Assembly (NCBI GenBank): GCA_022712235.1
Contig: JALAGW010000082.1
Coordinates: forward strand, 1-21,933
Source of the DNA: Brevundimonas sp.
GTDB lineage: Bacteria > Pseudomonadota > Alphaproteobacteria > Caulobacterales > Caulobacteraceae
Length of the DNA: 21,933 bases
Reading direction: 5' to 3'
Part shown: positions 1 to 8,117 of the stretch, piece by piece
How the letters are laid out: every line of letters starts with the position of its first letter
Position numbering within the stretch: the first letter of the stretch is position 1
Translations under genes and position numbers: made by a program
Notes under the pieces: generated by a model
What the model saw: the letters and a program-made list of their open reading frames with translations, nothing else
Database searches by the model: none
What the model was told of the DNA's origin: nothing

Positions 1-417
1 ATGCTGGAGGAGACGAAGGGGAAGTCTGCCGACCGCGAGCGCCTCTTTGTGGAACTGGTTCATGAGCTGAAGGCGCACGCCGCGGCAGAGGAACAGGCGC
101 TCTGGTCCACTGTGCTGAGAAACCCGGACACCACGGACTTCGCCCGCCACGCCATCGCCGAACACAAGGAGATCGATGATCTCCTCGCGGATCTGGCCGC
201 GCGGGACATGGCGTCTCCCGGATGGATCCGCCGTTTCGCCGCCCTGCGAGAAGAATACCTCCATCACATCCGCGAGGAGGAGCAGGAGCAGTTTGTCGCC
301 GCTGAAGAGGTGTTGAGCCTCGCGGACCGCCGCTTCATGCGGACGGTCTTCAACCGGCGCAAGCAGGAAGAAAAGGCGGCCGCCGAGGTCGAAAAGAAGA
401 TCCGCCTCAAGGCCTGA
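1..417 (+). CDS. Hemerythrin HHE cation-binding domain protein (5' end outside the window)
   Basis: The 138 visible residues are helical and charged, with spaced histidine/acidic motifs of the HHE family: HAAAEEQ near residue 26, AEHKEIDD near 53-60 and YLHHIREEEQEQF near 86-98. These are expected di-iron or oxygen/redox-sensing ligands. The reading frame is open to the left edge. The first methionine sits where family members have an internal 'HRxMLEE...KGKSADR' segment, so the first-helix ligands are probably just upstream and base 1 is unlikely to be the true start. The C-terminus is Lys/Glu-rich and ends 27 bp before the transporter, so the two may be co-transcribed. The exact role (oxygen, NO or iron sensing or storage) cannot be told from sequence. 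Confidence 0.8.
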   Translation: MLEETKGKSADRERLFVELVHELKAHAAAEEQALWSTVLRNPDTTDFARHAIAEHKEIDDLLADLAARDMASPGWIRRFAALREEYLHHIREEEQEQFVAAEEVLSLADRRFMRTVFNRRKQEEKAAAEVEKKIRLKA

Positions 418-444
418 GATGGGTAGTCCGGGGGGCTCCGCCGC

Positions 445-2220
445 GTGACATTGCAACAAGGACTGGCGTTCGGCCTCATTGCGCTGACGATCGGCGCCTT
501 CATCTGGGGCCGGTTTCGCTATGACCTCGTGGCGGCGGTCGCCCTCGTGGCCGGCCTCATCCTGGGGGTGGTTCCGGCGGAGGCCGCCTTTGACGGGTTC
601 AAGAACGACGTCACGGTCATCATCGCCTGCGCCCTGATCGTCTCGGCGGCTTTCGCGCGCTCGGGGATTGTCGAATCCGCGATGCGCCGCCTTCTGCCTC
701 TGTTGAAGACCGAACGCAGTCAGGTTCCGGTGCTCACCGGCGTGGTCACCCTCCTGTCCATGGCCACCAAGAATGTCGGGGCGCTGGCGATCATGATGCC
801 CGTGGCCCTGCAGGTGGCCCGGCGCACGGGATCCTCGCCCTCGCGATTGCTGATGCCCATGGCCTTCGGGGCCATGGCGGGAGGGATGGTGACCCTGGTG
901 GGGACGGCCCCCAATATCATCGTCGCCCAGGTCCGGCAGGAGGTCGTGGGCCAGCCGTTCGGCATGTATGATTTTGCGCCTGTCGGCCTTGGGCTCACGG
1001 CCGTCGCCCTGGCCTTTCTCGCCTTCGGCTATCGTCTCCTGCCCAGGGACCGCCAGAGCGCCGCCGTGATGAACGCGGCCCTGGACGAAAACGCCTACGC
1101 CACCGAGGTGAGCGCCCCGGACGACTGGGCGCCCGTATCCATGACTGTGTCGGCCCTCACGCGATGCGGGGAGGGGGAGGTGCGGATCATGGCCCTTATC
1201 CGCAACGGCCGGCGCCGACCGAACCCGCGTGGAAACGTGGTCGTGAAGGCCGGAGACATCCTGCTTGTAGAGGGCGAACAGCAGGGGCTTGAAGCCTTCC
1301 TGGGAAGGGCGCGTCTGAAGCTGGTCCGGGAGAACCGGCCGATCGCCATCCATAGCGCCGCCGAGGAGGTTGCGGTCATCGAGGCCGTCATTGGCCGCAA
1401 CTCGCCGTTACAGGGCCAGTCGGTCCGGCAGTCCGACCTCTACGGGCAACATGGCGTCACCCTCCTTGGCGTGTCGCGCAGCGGTTACGAACTGACCCAG
1501 CATCTTCGGACCGCCAGGCTGGAAACGGGCGACATCCTGCTTCTGCAGGGCGCCGAGCAGAGCCTGCCGACCGCGCTCAAGGCCCTTGATCTCCTGCCTC
1601 TGGCCGAGCGCGAGGTGCGGCTGGGCAGCCGGCGCAAACGCTTCCTGCCCGCCGTCGTCCTGGCCATCGCCATGGTCCTCGTGGGTTTCGGCCTCGTGCC
1701 GGTCGCCGTGGCCTTTTTCGGCGCGGCGGTGATCATCGTGGCCATGGGCGGGTTGAAGATGCGGGAGGCCTACGCCGCCCTGGACGGACCTCTGCTGGTC
1801 CTCATCGCCGCCCTGATCCCCGTCTCGGATGCGATCCAGCAGACCGGCGGGTCCGAGTTGATCGCGGGTCTGCTGCGAAATGTCTTCGGGAGCCTGCCCG
1901 GGGTGCTGGCGATCGGCGGGGTCATGCTGGCCTCCATGGCGGTGACGCCCTTCCTGAACAACGCCGCCACCGTCCTGATCGTCGCCCCGATCGGCGCCAC
2001 CCTGGCCGCGCAACTCGGGTTCAGTCCCGATCCCTTCCTGATGGCGGTGGCGGTTGGCGCAGCCTGCGACTTCCTCACGCCCATCGGCCACCAGTGCAAC
2101 ACCCTGGTGATGGGACCGGGCGGATACCGGTTTTCCGACTATCCGCGCCTGGGCGCGCCGCTCAGCCTGCTGGTGCTCATGGCGGGGCCGCCGCTGATTC
2201 TCCTGTTCTGGCCGCTATAG
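445..2220 (+). CDS. SLC13/DASS-family membrane transporter with two RCK_C (TrkA-C) domains
   Basis: The 591-residue inner-membrane protein has DASS-like architecture. An N-terminal bundle of hydrophobic helices (about 5-200) carries the first re-entrant motif (SMATKNVGAL, 105-114) and GTAPNIIV (153-160). A soluble insert (about 220-385) contains two RCK_C-like repeats ending in similar strands (AGDILLVEGE and TGDILLLQGA). A second bundle (400-591) carries TPFLNNAATV and DFLTPIGHQCNT. Family members are sodium-coupled di/tricarboxylate or sulfate carriers; the RCK_C insert is typical of the SLC13-permease/TrkA-C subgroup and may sense a ligand. The substrate cannot be assigned. The start is GTG at 445; there is no in-frame ATG before the first helix and only a G-run serves as ribosome site. 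Confidence 0.88.
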   Translation: MTLQQGLAFGLIALTIGAFIWGRFRYDLVAAVALVAGLILGVVPAEAAFDGFKNDVTVIIACALIVSAAFARSGIVESAMRRLLPLLKTERSQVPVLTGVVTLLSMATKNVGALAIMMPVALQVARRTGSSPSRLLMPMAFGAMAGGMVTLVGTAPNIIVAQVRQEVVGQPFGMYDFAPVGLGLTAVALAFLAFGYRLLPRDRQSAAVMNAALDENAYATEVSAPDDWAPVSMTVSALTRCGEGEVRIMALIRNGRRRPNPRGNVVVKAGDILLVEGEQQGLEAFLGRARLKLVRENRPIAIHSAAEEVAVIEAVIGRNSPLQGQSVRQSDLYGQHGVTLLGVSRSGYELTQHLRTARLETGDILLLQGAEQSLPTALKALDLLPLAEREVRLGSRRKRFLPAVVLAIAMVLVGFGLVPVAVAFFGAAVIIVAMGGLKMREAYAALDGPLLVLIAALIPVSDAIQQTGGSELIAGLLRNVFGSLPGVLAIGGVMLASMAVTPFLNNAATVLIVAPIGATLAAQLGFSPDPFLMAVAVGAACDFLTPIGHQCNTLVMGPGGYRFSDYPRLGAPLSLLVLMAGPPLILLFWPL

Positions 2221-2230
2221 GCAGGACCGC

Positions 2231-2256
2231 GGAACCCCGGTCGGGAACGGCTCGTT
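2231..2256 (+). promoter_or_regulatory. EcfG/SigT-type general stress promoter for the lipocalin gene
   Basis: GGAAC at 2231-2235, a 17-base spacer and CGTT at 2253-2256 match the alphaproteobacterial EcfG consensus exactly. The lipocalin ATG is at 2266, so a start about 7 bases past the -10 would give an almost leaderless mRNA. This agrees with the absence of a Shine-Dalgarno sequence there. E. coli blc is itself a stationary-phase gene, which fits stress control by analogy. Confidence 0.6.
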
Positions 2257-2265
2257 TCCGACGCC

Positions 2266-2820
2266 ATGAGCTTCAAACGCGCTGTTCCCTTCTTCCTCGT
2301 CGCCGGATCGGTTCTCGCCCTTTGCGCCTGCGCATCGCTCGAGCGGGGACCAGTCGGAAATCTCGCGGTCCCTCAGCCGGCGAAGCCCGTCGACCTGACC
2401 CGCTACGCCGGGCGCTGGTACGAGATCGGTCGCTATGAGAACGGCTTTGAACGCGGGTGCGAGGCGGTAACGGCCGACTATGAGGTGCGCGACGACGGTC
2501 TCGTCGGGGTGCTGAACACCTGCCGGGAAGGCGGCGTGAGCGGGCCGATCAAGTCGTCCGCAGGCAAGGCCAGGGTGATCGCCGCCAGCCAGGGGGCGAA
2601 GCTGAAGGTCTCCTTCTTCGGTCCCTTCTATCTGGGCGACTACTGGGTTCTGGATCACGCCGACGACTATTCCTGGTCCATCGTGGGAGAGCCGTCGGGG
2701 CGCTATCTGTGGCAGCTGAGCCGTGTCGCCGAGCCCTCGGCAGAGGTGCGCAGCCTGATCGCCGAGCGGACCCGCGCCCTGGGCTATGATCTGTCCATGA
2801 TCCGGCCCACCCGGCACTAG
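2266..2820 (+). CDS. blc: Lipocalin family lipoprotein (Blc-like)
   Basis: 184 residues. A short basic N-terminus and hydrophobic stretch end in LALCAC (cysteine at about residue 22), a type II signal peptide, so the mature protein is probably lipid-anchored to the outer membrane. The lipocalin signature GRWYEIGRYENGFERGC follows at about 49-65, with the invariant Gly-x-Trp. Further family blocks are SFFGPFYLGDYWVLD and YLWQLSR near the C-terminus, and the length is normal for bacterial lipocalins. Blc-type proteins bind fatty acids or lysophospholipids and act in envelope maintenance. The gene lies tail to tail with pdeM, 35 bp away, and no clear terminator is visible between them. Confidence 0.9.
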   Translation: MSFKRAVPFFLVAGSVLALCACASLERGPVGNLAVPQPAKPVDLTRYAGRWYEIGRYENGFERGCEAVTADYEVRDDGLVGVLNTCREGGVSGPIKSSAGKARVIAASQGAKLKVSFFGPFYLGDYWVLDHADDYSWSIVGEPSGRYLWQLSRVAEPSAEVRSLIAERTRALGYDLSMIRPTRH

Positions 2821-2855
2821 GGCGCAGGTCCTCGCCCTGGGCGTCCGGGAAGCGG

Positions 2856-3575
2856 TCAGCCGGGCAGGGACCTCTGATCGGGTCGCATCTTCTCAAAGGC
2901 GACGGCCGCGACGCGCCGCGCCAGGAGGTAGCCTGTGGGAGGACGGCGAAAAAGCCCGGAGAAGGCGGGGTCGCGCAGGTTGAGCCCCCCGGCATAGGCG
3001 CCGAAGGCCGGCAGGATGAGGCGGCTGCCGTCCGATGCGAAGCAGGGGCGGCGAACAGAGCCTGCGGCGCCCTTTACGCGTGCGCAGGGATGAAGATGTC
3101 CCGCGACCTCGCCCACCACGGGGCCGGGGGTGGGCTCGTGGCGAAGCGAAAGGCCAGCGACCTCGACCAGGTCTGCTGTTTCGCCGCCCAGATCGCCTGC
3201 GCCTTCGGGGTCGTGATTGCCGACGACCCAGATCAGCCTGACCCTTTCCGCCAGGGCCCTGAGGCGAGCGCGCTCTTCCTCGCCGATACGCGTCGGCGCT
3301 CCACGGTCATGGAAGGTGTCGCCGAGCAGGACGACGGTTCGGGGGGCGAGGATCGCGACCTCAAGCTCCAGGCGGTTGAGGGTTTCGCGCGTGTCATAGG
3401 GGGGCAGGAGCTGTCCGCGGGCGGCGTAGGCGGATCCCTTTTCGAGGTGCAGGTCGGCGACCACCAGGGTGCGCTCCGCCGGTAACCAGAGCGCGCCGGA
3501 CACGCGAAACACCACGCCGGTCCCGGCCAGGCGCGTTGCAAAGGCGCCGTCGTCGGCCAGGCTTGAGGCGTTCAA
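2856..3575 (-). CDS. pdeM: Ligase-associated DNA damage response endonuclease PdeM (metallophosphoesterase fold)
   Basis: 239 residues with the calcineurin-like metal-binding blocks in order: DLHLEKGS (Asp41, His43), LGDTFHD (Asp86), GNHDP (Asn120, His121), His146 and GHLHPCARV (His160, His162). LPAFGAYAGGLN follows, a block typical of PdeM. The family is the nuclease member of the bacterial ligase-associated repair set (Lhr-like helicase, ATP-dependent ligase, MBL exonuclease). The frame has no ATG or GTG at the right place; the start is TTG at 3575, overlapping the helicase stop as TTGA. Translation is therefore probably coupled to the helicase and limited by the weak start codon. Confidence 0.92.
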   Translation of the reverse strand: MNASSLADDGAFATRLAGTGVVFRVSGALWLPAERTLVVADLHLEKGSAYAARGQLLPPYDTRETLNRLELEVAILAPRTVVLLGDTFHDRGAPTRIGEEERARLRALAERVRLIWVVGNHDPEGAGDLGGETADLVEVAGLSLRHEPTPGPVVGEVAGHLHPCARVKGAAGSVRRPCFASDGSRLILPAFGAYAGGLNLRDPAFSGLFRRPPTGYLLARRVAAVAFEKMRPDQRSLPG

Positions 3576-6034
3576 GACATGGCCTCATCAATCAGGGCGG
3601 CGTCCTCCAGCATCATGTCCGCGGCGGTGGTCCCAGGCGCTCGCTCCTTGCCGATCTCCATCAGCAGGGGCACGGCGAAGGGCGAAACATGCGCAAGTCG
3701 CTCGACCCCGATCCGGCCCGAGATGCGCGTGAGAAACTCTCCCAGGCGCGCCAGGTCGAGAAGTCCGCGCGCCGCATCCTCGCGCGCGCAGGACAGGAGC
3801 AGGTGGTCCGGATCATGTCGGCGCAGGGTGTCGTAGATCAGGTCGGCGGAGAAGGTCACCTGCCGTCCGTTCTTCTCGTGGCCGGGCATGCGGCGCTCGA
3901 TCAGGCCGCTGATCAGCGCACATTCCTTGAAGGCGCGTCTCACCATGAAACTCTCGTCCAGCCAGGCTTCAAGATCGTCCCCCAGCATGTCCTGCTGGAA
4001 CAGGGCGTCGAAATCGAGGCTGTCCATGGGCCGCAAGGACCAGACGCACAGCGCATAGTCGTTGGCGAGGTAGCCGATCGGCCCGACACCGGCCCGGTCC
4101 AGCCGGCGGGTGATCAGCATGGCCAGGGTGGCGTGGGCCAGTCGGCCCTCGAAAGGATAGCAGACCATGTAGTGCCGTTTGCCGCGCCTGAAGGTCTCGA
4201 CCAGGAGATCCTCTTCCCCGGGGATGCTTGAATGCGATTGCTGGGCGAACAGCCATTCGCAGACGTCGGGCGGCAGCCGCGACCATGAGGCCTGGTCGCT
4301 GATCATCCGCCGGACGCGCCTGGCCAGGAAGGTGGAAAGCGCAAATCTTGAGCCGCCCCAGCTGGGAACCTTGGGCTGTTTGTCGTTCGAGCGGGTGACG
4401 ATCGCATCCGTCGCCCGAACCCCCTCGAAACGCCAAATCTCGCCGGCGAAGAGGAAGCTGTCGCCCGGGGTCAGCTGTTCGAAATACCACTCCTCGGCCT
4501 GGCCGATCTTGCGCCCGGCGCCGCGTCGGCCCGCAAGCCGGATGTTGAGCGTCTGGGCAGTGACGATGACGCCGACATTCATCCGGTGGCGTCGCGCCGT
4601 CTCCTCATTGAGGACGCGCCAGCGGCCGTCGGGACCGCGTATGATCCTGCGGAAGCGATCATAGTTTCTGAGCGCATAGCCCCCGGTCGAGACGAAATCG
4701 ACGACCTGCTCGAAGGCCTCCCAGGAGAGGCCTGCATAGGGCGCCGCCCGCCGCACCTCCTCATAGAGGTCCACTAGGTCGAAAGACTCCGAACAGGCGC
4801 AGCCCATGACGTGCTGCGCGAGGACGTCTCTCGCCCCGATTCTGGGCGGATCCCCGTCGAGGGCGTTTTCAGCCACCGCCTCCGCCGCCGCCTGGCACTC
4901 CAGCATCTCGAACCGGCTGGCGGGAACCAGAATCGCACGGGAGGCCTCGTCCAGCCTGTGGTTGGCGCGTCCGATCCTTTGCACCAGCCGCGAGGCGCCC
5001 TTGGGCGCCGCAAGCTGGATGACCAGATCGACTGCGCCCCAGTCGATGCCCAGATCCAGCGTCGAGGTGCAGACCACGGCTCTCAGTTCGTGGCGCGACA
5101 TCGCCGCCTCGACCTTGCGGCGTTGCTCGGCTGAAAGGCTGCCGTGATGAAGGGCGATCGGCAGGTTGTCGTCATTCAGCCGCCATAGCTCCTGGAAGGC
5201 GAACTCCGCCTGCCAGCGGGTGTTGACGAAGACCAGGGTGGTGCGCGCCGTCTTGATGGTCTCATAGACCTCCGCCATGGCGTGCTGGGCGGTGTGACCG
5301 GCCCAGGGGACCCGGTTTTGCGACAGCAGAACCTCGAGCCGGGGCGGCGCGCCGGCCTGGCCAAGGACGATGTCGTCGCCTCGGTCCGACAGCCAGCGTC
5401 TGACGCGGGCCGGGTCGTCCACGGTCGCCGACAGACCGACGCAGCGGACGTCGGGCGCAAACGTCCTCAGCCGTGCCAGCCCCAATGACAGCAGGTCCCC
5501 TCGCTTGGATCCGTGGATGGCGTGGATTTCGTCGATGATCACGCACTCCAGATCCTGGAAATAGTCGCGCGCGCCCTTCCAGGCGCAGAACAGGGCCAGC
5601 TGTTCAGGCGTGGTCAGCAGAATGTCCGGGGGGGATGTCCTCTGACGCTGGCGCCGGGCCTGGCCGGTGTCGCCCGTGCGCGACTCCACGAGGATGGGGA
5701 GATCCATGTCCCGGACCGGCGTCAGCAGGTTTCGTTCGACATCGACCGCCAAGGCCTTGAGGGGGGAGATGTAGAGGGTGTGAAGGATCTTGCGGCCCTT
5801 GCGCGGGCCGCGTTCGGCGAGTTGCAGGAGGCTGGGCAGGAAGCCGGCGAGGGTCTTGCCGCCGCCTGTCGGCGCCACGAGCAGGACATCGGCGCCGGCT
5901 TTCGCCTTGTCGATCATGTCCAGCTGGTGGGGGCGCAAGGTCCAGCCGCGATCCACGAACCAGTCGCGAAACGGCGCTGGAAGTTGGCGTGTCGGATCCG
6001 TTGCAGAGGTCCTGATCCGATGAGGCTTGGCCAT
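3572..6034 (-). CDS. Ligase-associated DEXH-box DNA helicase (Lhr-like)
   Basis: 820 residues, the usual size for bacterial Lhr-type helicases of this repair cluster. Superfamily 2 motifs are all visible: Walker A APTGGGKT (54-61, Lys60), TTPEQL, DEIH (168-171), LSAT (201-204), the second RecA domain with LVFVNT, and motif VI QRIGRANH (352-359). A winged-helix and Lhr-core region with 'GDSFLFAGEIWRFE' follows. Family members are 3'-5' single-strand translocases thought to work with the ligase and nucleases in repair. The ATG at 6034 begins the first conserved segment. An open frame continues 645 bases upstream but is antisense to the oxidoreductase and not credible. GGAGGG lies 11 bases before the ATG. 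The stop overlaps pdeM. Confidence 0.93.
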   Translation of the reverse strand: MAKPHRIRTSATDPTRQLPAPFRDWFVDRGWTLRPHQLDMIDKAKAGADVLLVAPTGGGKTLAGFLPSLLQLAERGPRKGRKILHTLYISPLKALAVDVERNLLTPVRDMDLPILVESRTGDTGQARRQRQRTSPPDILLTTPEQLALFCAWKGARDYFQDLECVIIDEIHAIHGSKRGDLLSLGLARLRTFAPDVRCVGLSATVDDPARVRRWLSDRGDDIVLGQAGAPPRLEVLLSQNRVPWAGHTAQHAMAEVYETIKTARTTLVFVNTRWQAEFAFQELWRLNDDNLPIALHHGSLSAEQRRKVEAAMSRHELRAVVCTSTLDLGIDWGAVDLVIQLAAPKGASRLVQRIGRANHRLDEASRAILVPASRFEMLECQAAAEAVAENALDGDPPRIGARDVLAQHVMGCACSESFDLVDLYEEVRRAAPYAGLSWEAFEQVVDFVSTGGYALRNYDRFRRIIRGPDGRWRVLNEETARRHRMNVGVIVTAQTLNIRLAGRRGAGRKIGQAEEWYFEQLTPGDSFLFAGEIWRFEGVRATDAIVTRSNDKQPKVPSWGGSRFALSTFLARRVRRMISDQASWSRLPPDVCEWLFAQQSHSSIPGEEDLLVETFRRGKRHYMVCYPFEGRLAHATLAMLITRRLDRAGVGPIGYLANDYALCVWSLRPMDSLDFDALFQQDMLGDDLEAWLDESFMVRRAFKECALISGLIERRMPGHEKNGRQVTFSADLIYDTLRRHDPDHLLLSCAREDAARGLLDLARLGEFLTRISGRIGVERLAHVSPFAVPLLMEIGKERAPGTTAADMMLEDAALIDEAMS

Positions 6035-6043
6035 GGTTTGAGC

Positions 6044-6068
6044 AACCCTCCACAGGAGCGCGCGTTCC
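6044..6068 (-). promoter_or_regulatory. Candidate EcfG-type promoter for the helicase-pdeM pair
   Basis: On the minus strand GGAAC (6068-6064), a 16-base spacer and GGTT (6047-6044) match the EcfG pattern apart from the less conserved first -10 base. The helicase ATG is 9 bases further on, so a transcript from here would be nearly leaderless and would lose the GGAGGG ribosome site lying in the spacer. That conflict lowers confidence. Confidence 0.35.
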
Positions 6069-6106
6069 CTGAAGCGGAGGCGCAGGCTGTGCGTGTCGGG
6101 GGTTGA

Positions 6107-7321
6107 ATGGCGAGGCTGACGCAGAAGCGCGACCTGAGAAGCGGGCGATCTCTCTGGGCGGACAGCCCTTTTGCGGGGGCGCCGGTTCGCCCTCTGAAGC
6201 AGGCCGTTTCGGTCGATGTCGCCGTCGTCGGAGCCGGGATCAGCGGCGCCCTTATGGCGCACGAGCTGTCGCGCGACCACACGCTGGCCGTCCTTGATCG
6301 CCGGGCGCCTCTGATGGGATCGACCATCGCCTCGACCGCCCTGTTGCAATGGGAGATCGATCTTCCACTGGAGGCGCTCGCGAAGCGTATAGGCCGGCCG
6401 AAGGCGCAGCGGGCCTATCTGCGCTCGCGGCGCGCGGTCGACGACCTGAGAAGGATCATAATCCAGGAGGGTATCCGTTGCGGCTACAGGGATCGCGACG
6501 CCCTCTATCTTGCGGGCGACGCCTATGGCCGCCGAGCCCTCGAAAGCGAGGCCGCAGCGAGGGCCGGCATCGGCCTGGAGAGCCGCTACCTGCCGGCGGA
6601 TCAGGTTCGTGATCGGTTCGGGATCGACCGAACCGGCGCCATCCTCAGCGGCGGATCGGCCAGCGCCGACCCTGCTCAACTGACCGCGGGACTTCTGCGG
6701 CGCGCCCAGGCCCGGGGCGCGAGCCTCTTCTCGCCGGTCGAGGTGATCGAAGCCGTGTCGGATCCGGATGGGGTGACCTTGCTGACCAGCACCGGTTTCG
6801 CTGTACGGGCTTCAGCGGTGGTCTTCTGTTGCGGTTACGAACGTCCCAAGGGCGTGACTGCGCCGGACACCAGGGTGGTCTCGACCTGGGCGCTTGCGTC
6901 AACGCCGGGCTTTTGCGGTCCAGCCTGGCTGCGTGACACCCTCGTCTGGGAAGGATCAGACCCCTACCTCTACATGCGCACGAGCAACGACGGGCGATTG
7001 ATCGTCGGCGGCGAGGATGAGGATTCTCCCACCGCCCATGCCAGCGGAGCTCTTCTGGAACGCAAGATAGCGCGCATACTGGCCAAGCTGAGGGGCCTGC
7101 TTCCCGAGGTCGCGCTGGAGGTCGACTACGCCTGGGCCGGGGCCTTCGGAGAGAGCGCCAGCGGCCTGCCCCATATCGCGCCCGTACCGGGAATGGCCCA
7201 CGCCTGGAGCGTCATGGGCTTCGGGGGCAACGGCATCACCTCCTCGGTGATCGCCAGCCAGGTCGTTGCGGCCTGGGTGAGGGGTGAGACCGACCCGGAC
7301 GCGGACCTCTATCTTGCCTGA
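6107..7321 (+). CDS. FAD-dependent oxidoreductase (DAO/DadA-like family)
   Basis: 404 residues. A Rossmann nucleotide-binding motif VVGAGISGA at about 40-48 is followed by an acidic strand end (AVLDRRAPLMGST). The C-terminal FAD block ends in 'WAGAFGESASGLPHI...GFGGNGITSS', typical of the DAO fold of D-amino-acid or glycine oxidase-like enzymes. There is no signal peptide, so it is cytoplasmic or membrane-peripheral. The substrate is unknown. It is divergent from the helicase, 72 bp start to start, and sits in the island that splits the repair operon. A G-rich stretch seven bases before the ATG may be the ribosome site. Confidence 0.85.
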   Translation: MARLTQKRDLRSGRSLWADSPFAGAPVRPLKQAVSVDVAVVGAGISGALMAHELSRDHTLAVLDRRAPLMGSTIASTALLQWEIDLPLEALAKRIGRPKAQRAYLRSRRAVDDLRRIIIQEGIRCGYRDRDALYLAGDAYGRRALESEAAARAGIGLESRYLPADQVRDRFGIDRTGAILSGGSASADPAQLTAGLLRRAQARGASLFSPVEVIEAVSDPDGVTLLTSTGFAVRASAVVFCCGYERPKGVTAPDTRVVSTWALASTPGFCGPAWLRDTLVWEGSDPYLYMRTSNDGRLIVGGEDEDSPTAHASGALLERKIARILAKLRGLLPEVALEVDYAWAGAFGESASGLPHIAPVPGMAHAWSVMGFGGNGITSSVIASQVVAAWVRGETDPDADLYLA

Positions 7322-7393
7322 CAGGGAGCCCGCGGGGGACCGCGGCGTTAGGCTGACTCACTGCGGCCGACCGGTCGAGTTCGGGACTGACCT

Positions 7394-7660
7394 ATGATCT
7401 CCATGGCCGATGTGGTCGGCGTCGCCGCCGCCCTGTGCTCTGTCAGCAGTTTCGCGCCCCAGATCTACAAGATCTGGAAGGAGCGCGACGCCTCCAGCGT
7501 CTCGCTCAAGACCTACGCCCTGACCGTGAGCTGCTTCATTCTATGGGTATGCTACGGCCTGCTGACCGAGGCATGGCCCGTGACCCTCGCCAACGGCTGC
7601 GCCCTTGTCATGGCCAGCGGCGTCCTGATCATGAAATGGCGCTTTGAACGGAAGGGCTAG
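7394..7660 (+). CDS. SemiSWEET / PQ-loop family transporter
   Basis: 88 residues forming three hydrophobic helices (about 6-22, 42-59, 64-82) with the MtN3/PQ-loop signature SFAPQIYKIWKERDASSVS after helix 1. This is one triple-helix bundle, so the protein must dimerise like known bacterial SemiSWEETs, which pass small sugars across the inner membrane. The start is ATG 7394 or the in-frame ATG at 7403; neither has a clear ribosome site. It follows the oxidoreductase by 72 bp on the same strand. Confidence 0.88.
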   Translation: MISMADVVGVAAALCSVSSFAPQIYKIWKERDASSVSLKTYALTVSCFILWVCYGLLTEAWPVTLANGCALVMASGVLIMKWRFERKG

Positions 7661-7792
7661 GGAGGGCCAACTGCGCTGGATCAATCAAGGTCGCGCGGCG
7701 GCTCGCCGCCTTCTGTCCGGTATCGGACTCTTCGGTTCTTAAGCGCCATGCCGCTACTGCGGTCGGTCGGGTCGAGCCGGCGCAGCCCCTCA

Positions 7793-7817
7793 GGAACCCG
7801 GGTTTCGGGGGCGGGTT
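7793..7817 (+). promoter_or_regulatory. Candidate EcfG-type promoter for the DUF3008-like gene
   Basis: GGAAC (7793-7797), a 16-base spacer and GGTT (7814-7817) lie about 67 bases before the ATG at 7884. They are the only recognisable promoter element in the 223-bp gap after the SemiSWEET gene. A stress promoter would suit this small basic protein. Confidence 0.45.
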
Positions 7818-7883
7818 GAAAGAAGGCGTGTCGCCGGCCTTTCGCTCGATCCGGCGATGATCCGACATCAGGGAGATTTCGAA

Positions 7884-8074
7884 ATGCCCGCCAAATCCGC
7901 AGCCCAGCAGAAGGCCGCAGGAGCCGCCCTGGCCGCAAAACGGGGCGATGCGCCGAAAAGCAAGCTTCGGGGCGCCTCGAAGTCATGGAGGAAAGCATGA
8001 CTCGCAAGGAGCTGGAGGAAATGGCTTCGACTCCGCGCAAGGGCAAGCCGGAGCACACGGGCAAGTCGGCGTGA
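7884..8074 (+). pseudogene. DUF3008-type small basic protein, split by a one-base frameshift
   Basis: The first frame starts at ATG 7884 with GGGAG eight bases upstream. It encodes 38 residues beginning MPAKSAAQQKAAGAALAAKR and stops at 7998-8000. The family's second half continues in the -1 frame from 7985: MEESMTRKELEEMASTPRKG to a stop at 8072-8074. Re-reading the A at 7985 joins the halves as GASKS-MEESMTRKELEE, the arrangement I recall for intact roughly 60-residue DUF3008 proteins. So one base appears missing, by mutation or sequencing error. No slippery heptamer is visible, so programmed frameshifting is less likely. The second half has its own ATG at the junction and could be translated separately. 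Function is unknown. Confidence 0.7.
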
Positions 8075-8117
8075 CGCCGGGTTCTCTTGTCCTCTTCGCA
8101 CACCTGGGAGACGCCTG

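Noticed and set aside
6035..6679. 215-residue N-terminal extension of the helicase
   Set aside because: Antisense to the FAD oxidoreductase, no domain; the family start matches the ATG at 6034.
7697..7710. GGCGGC-TC-GCCGCC inverted repeat after the SemiSWEET gene as a terminator
   Set aside because: Loop too short for the full stem and no T-run follows; common by chance in GC-rich DNA.
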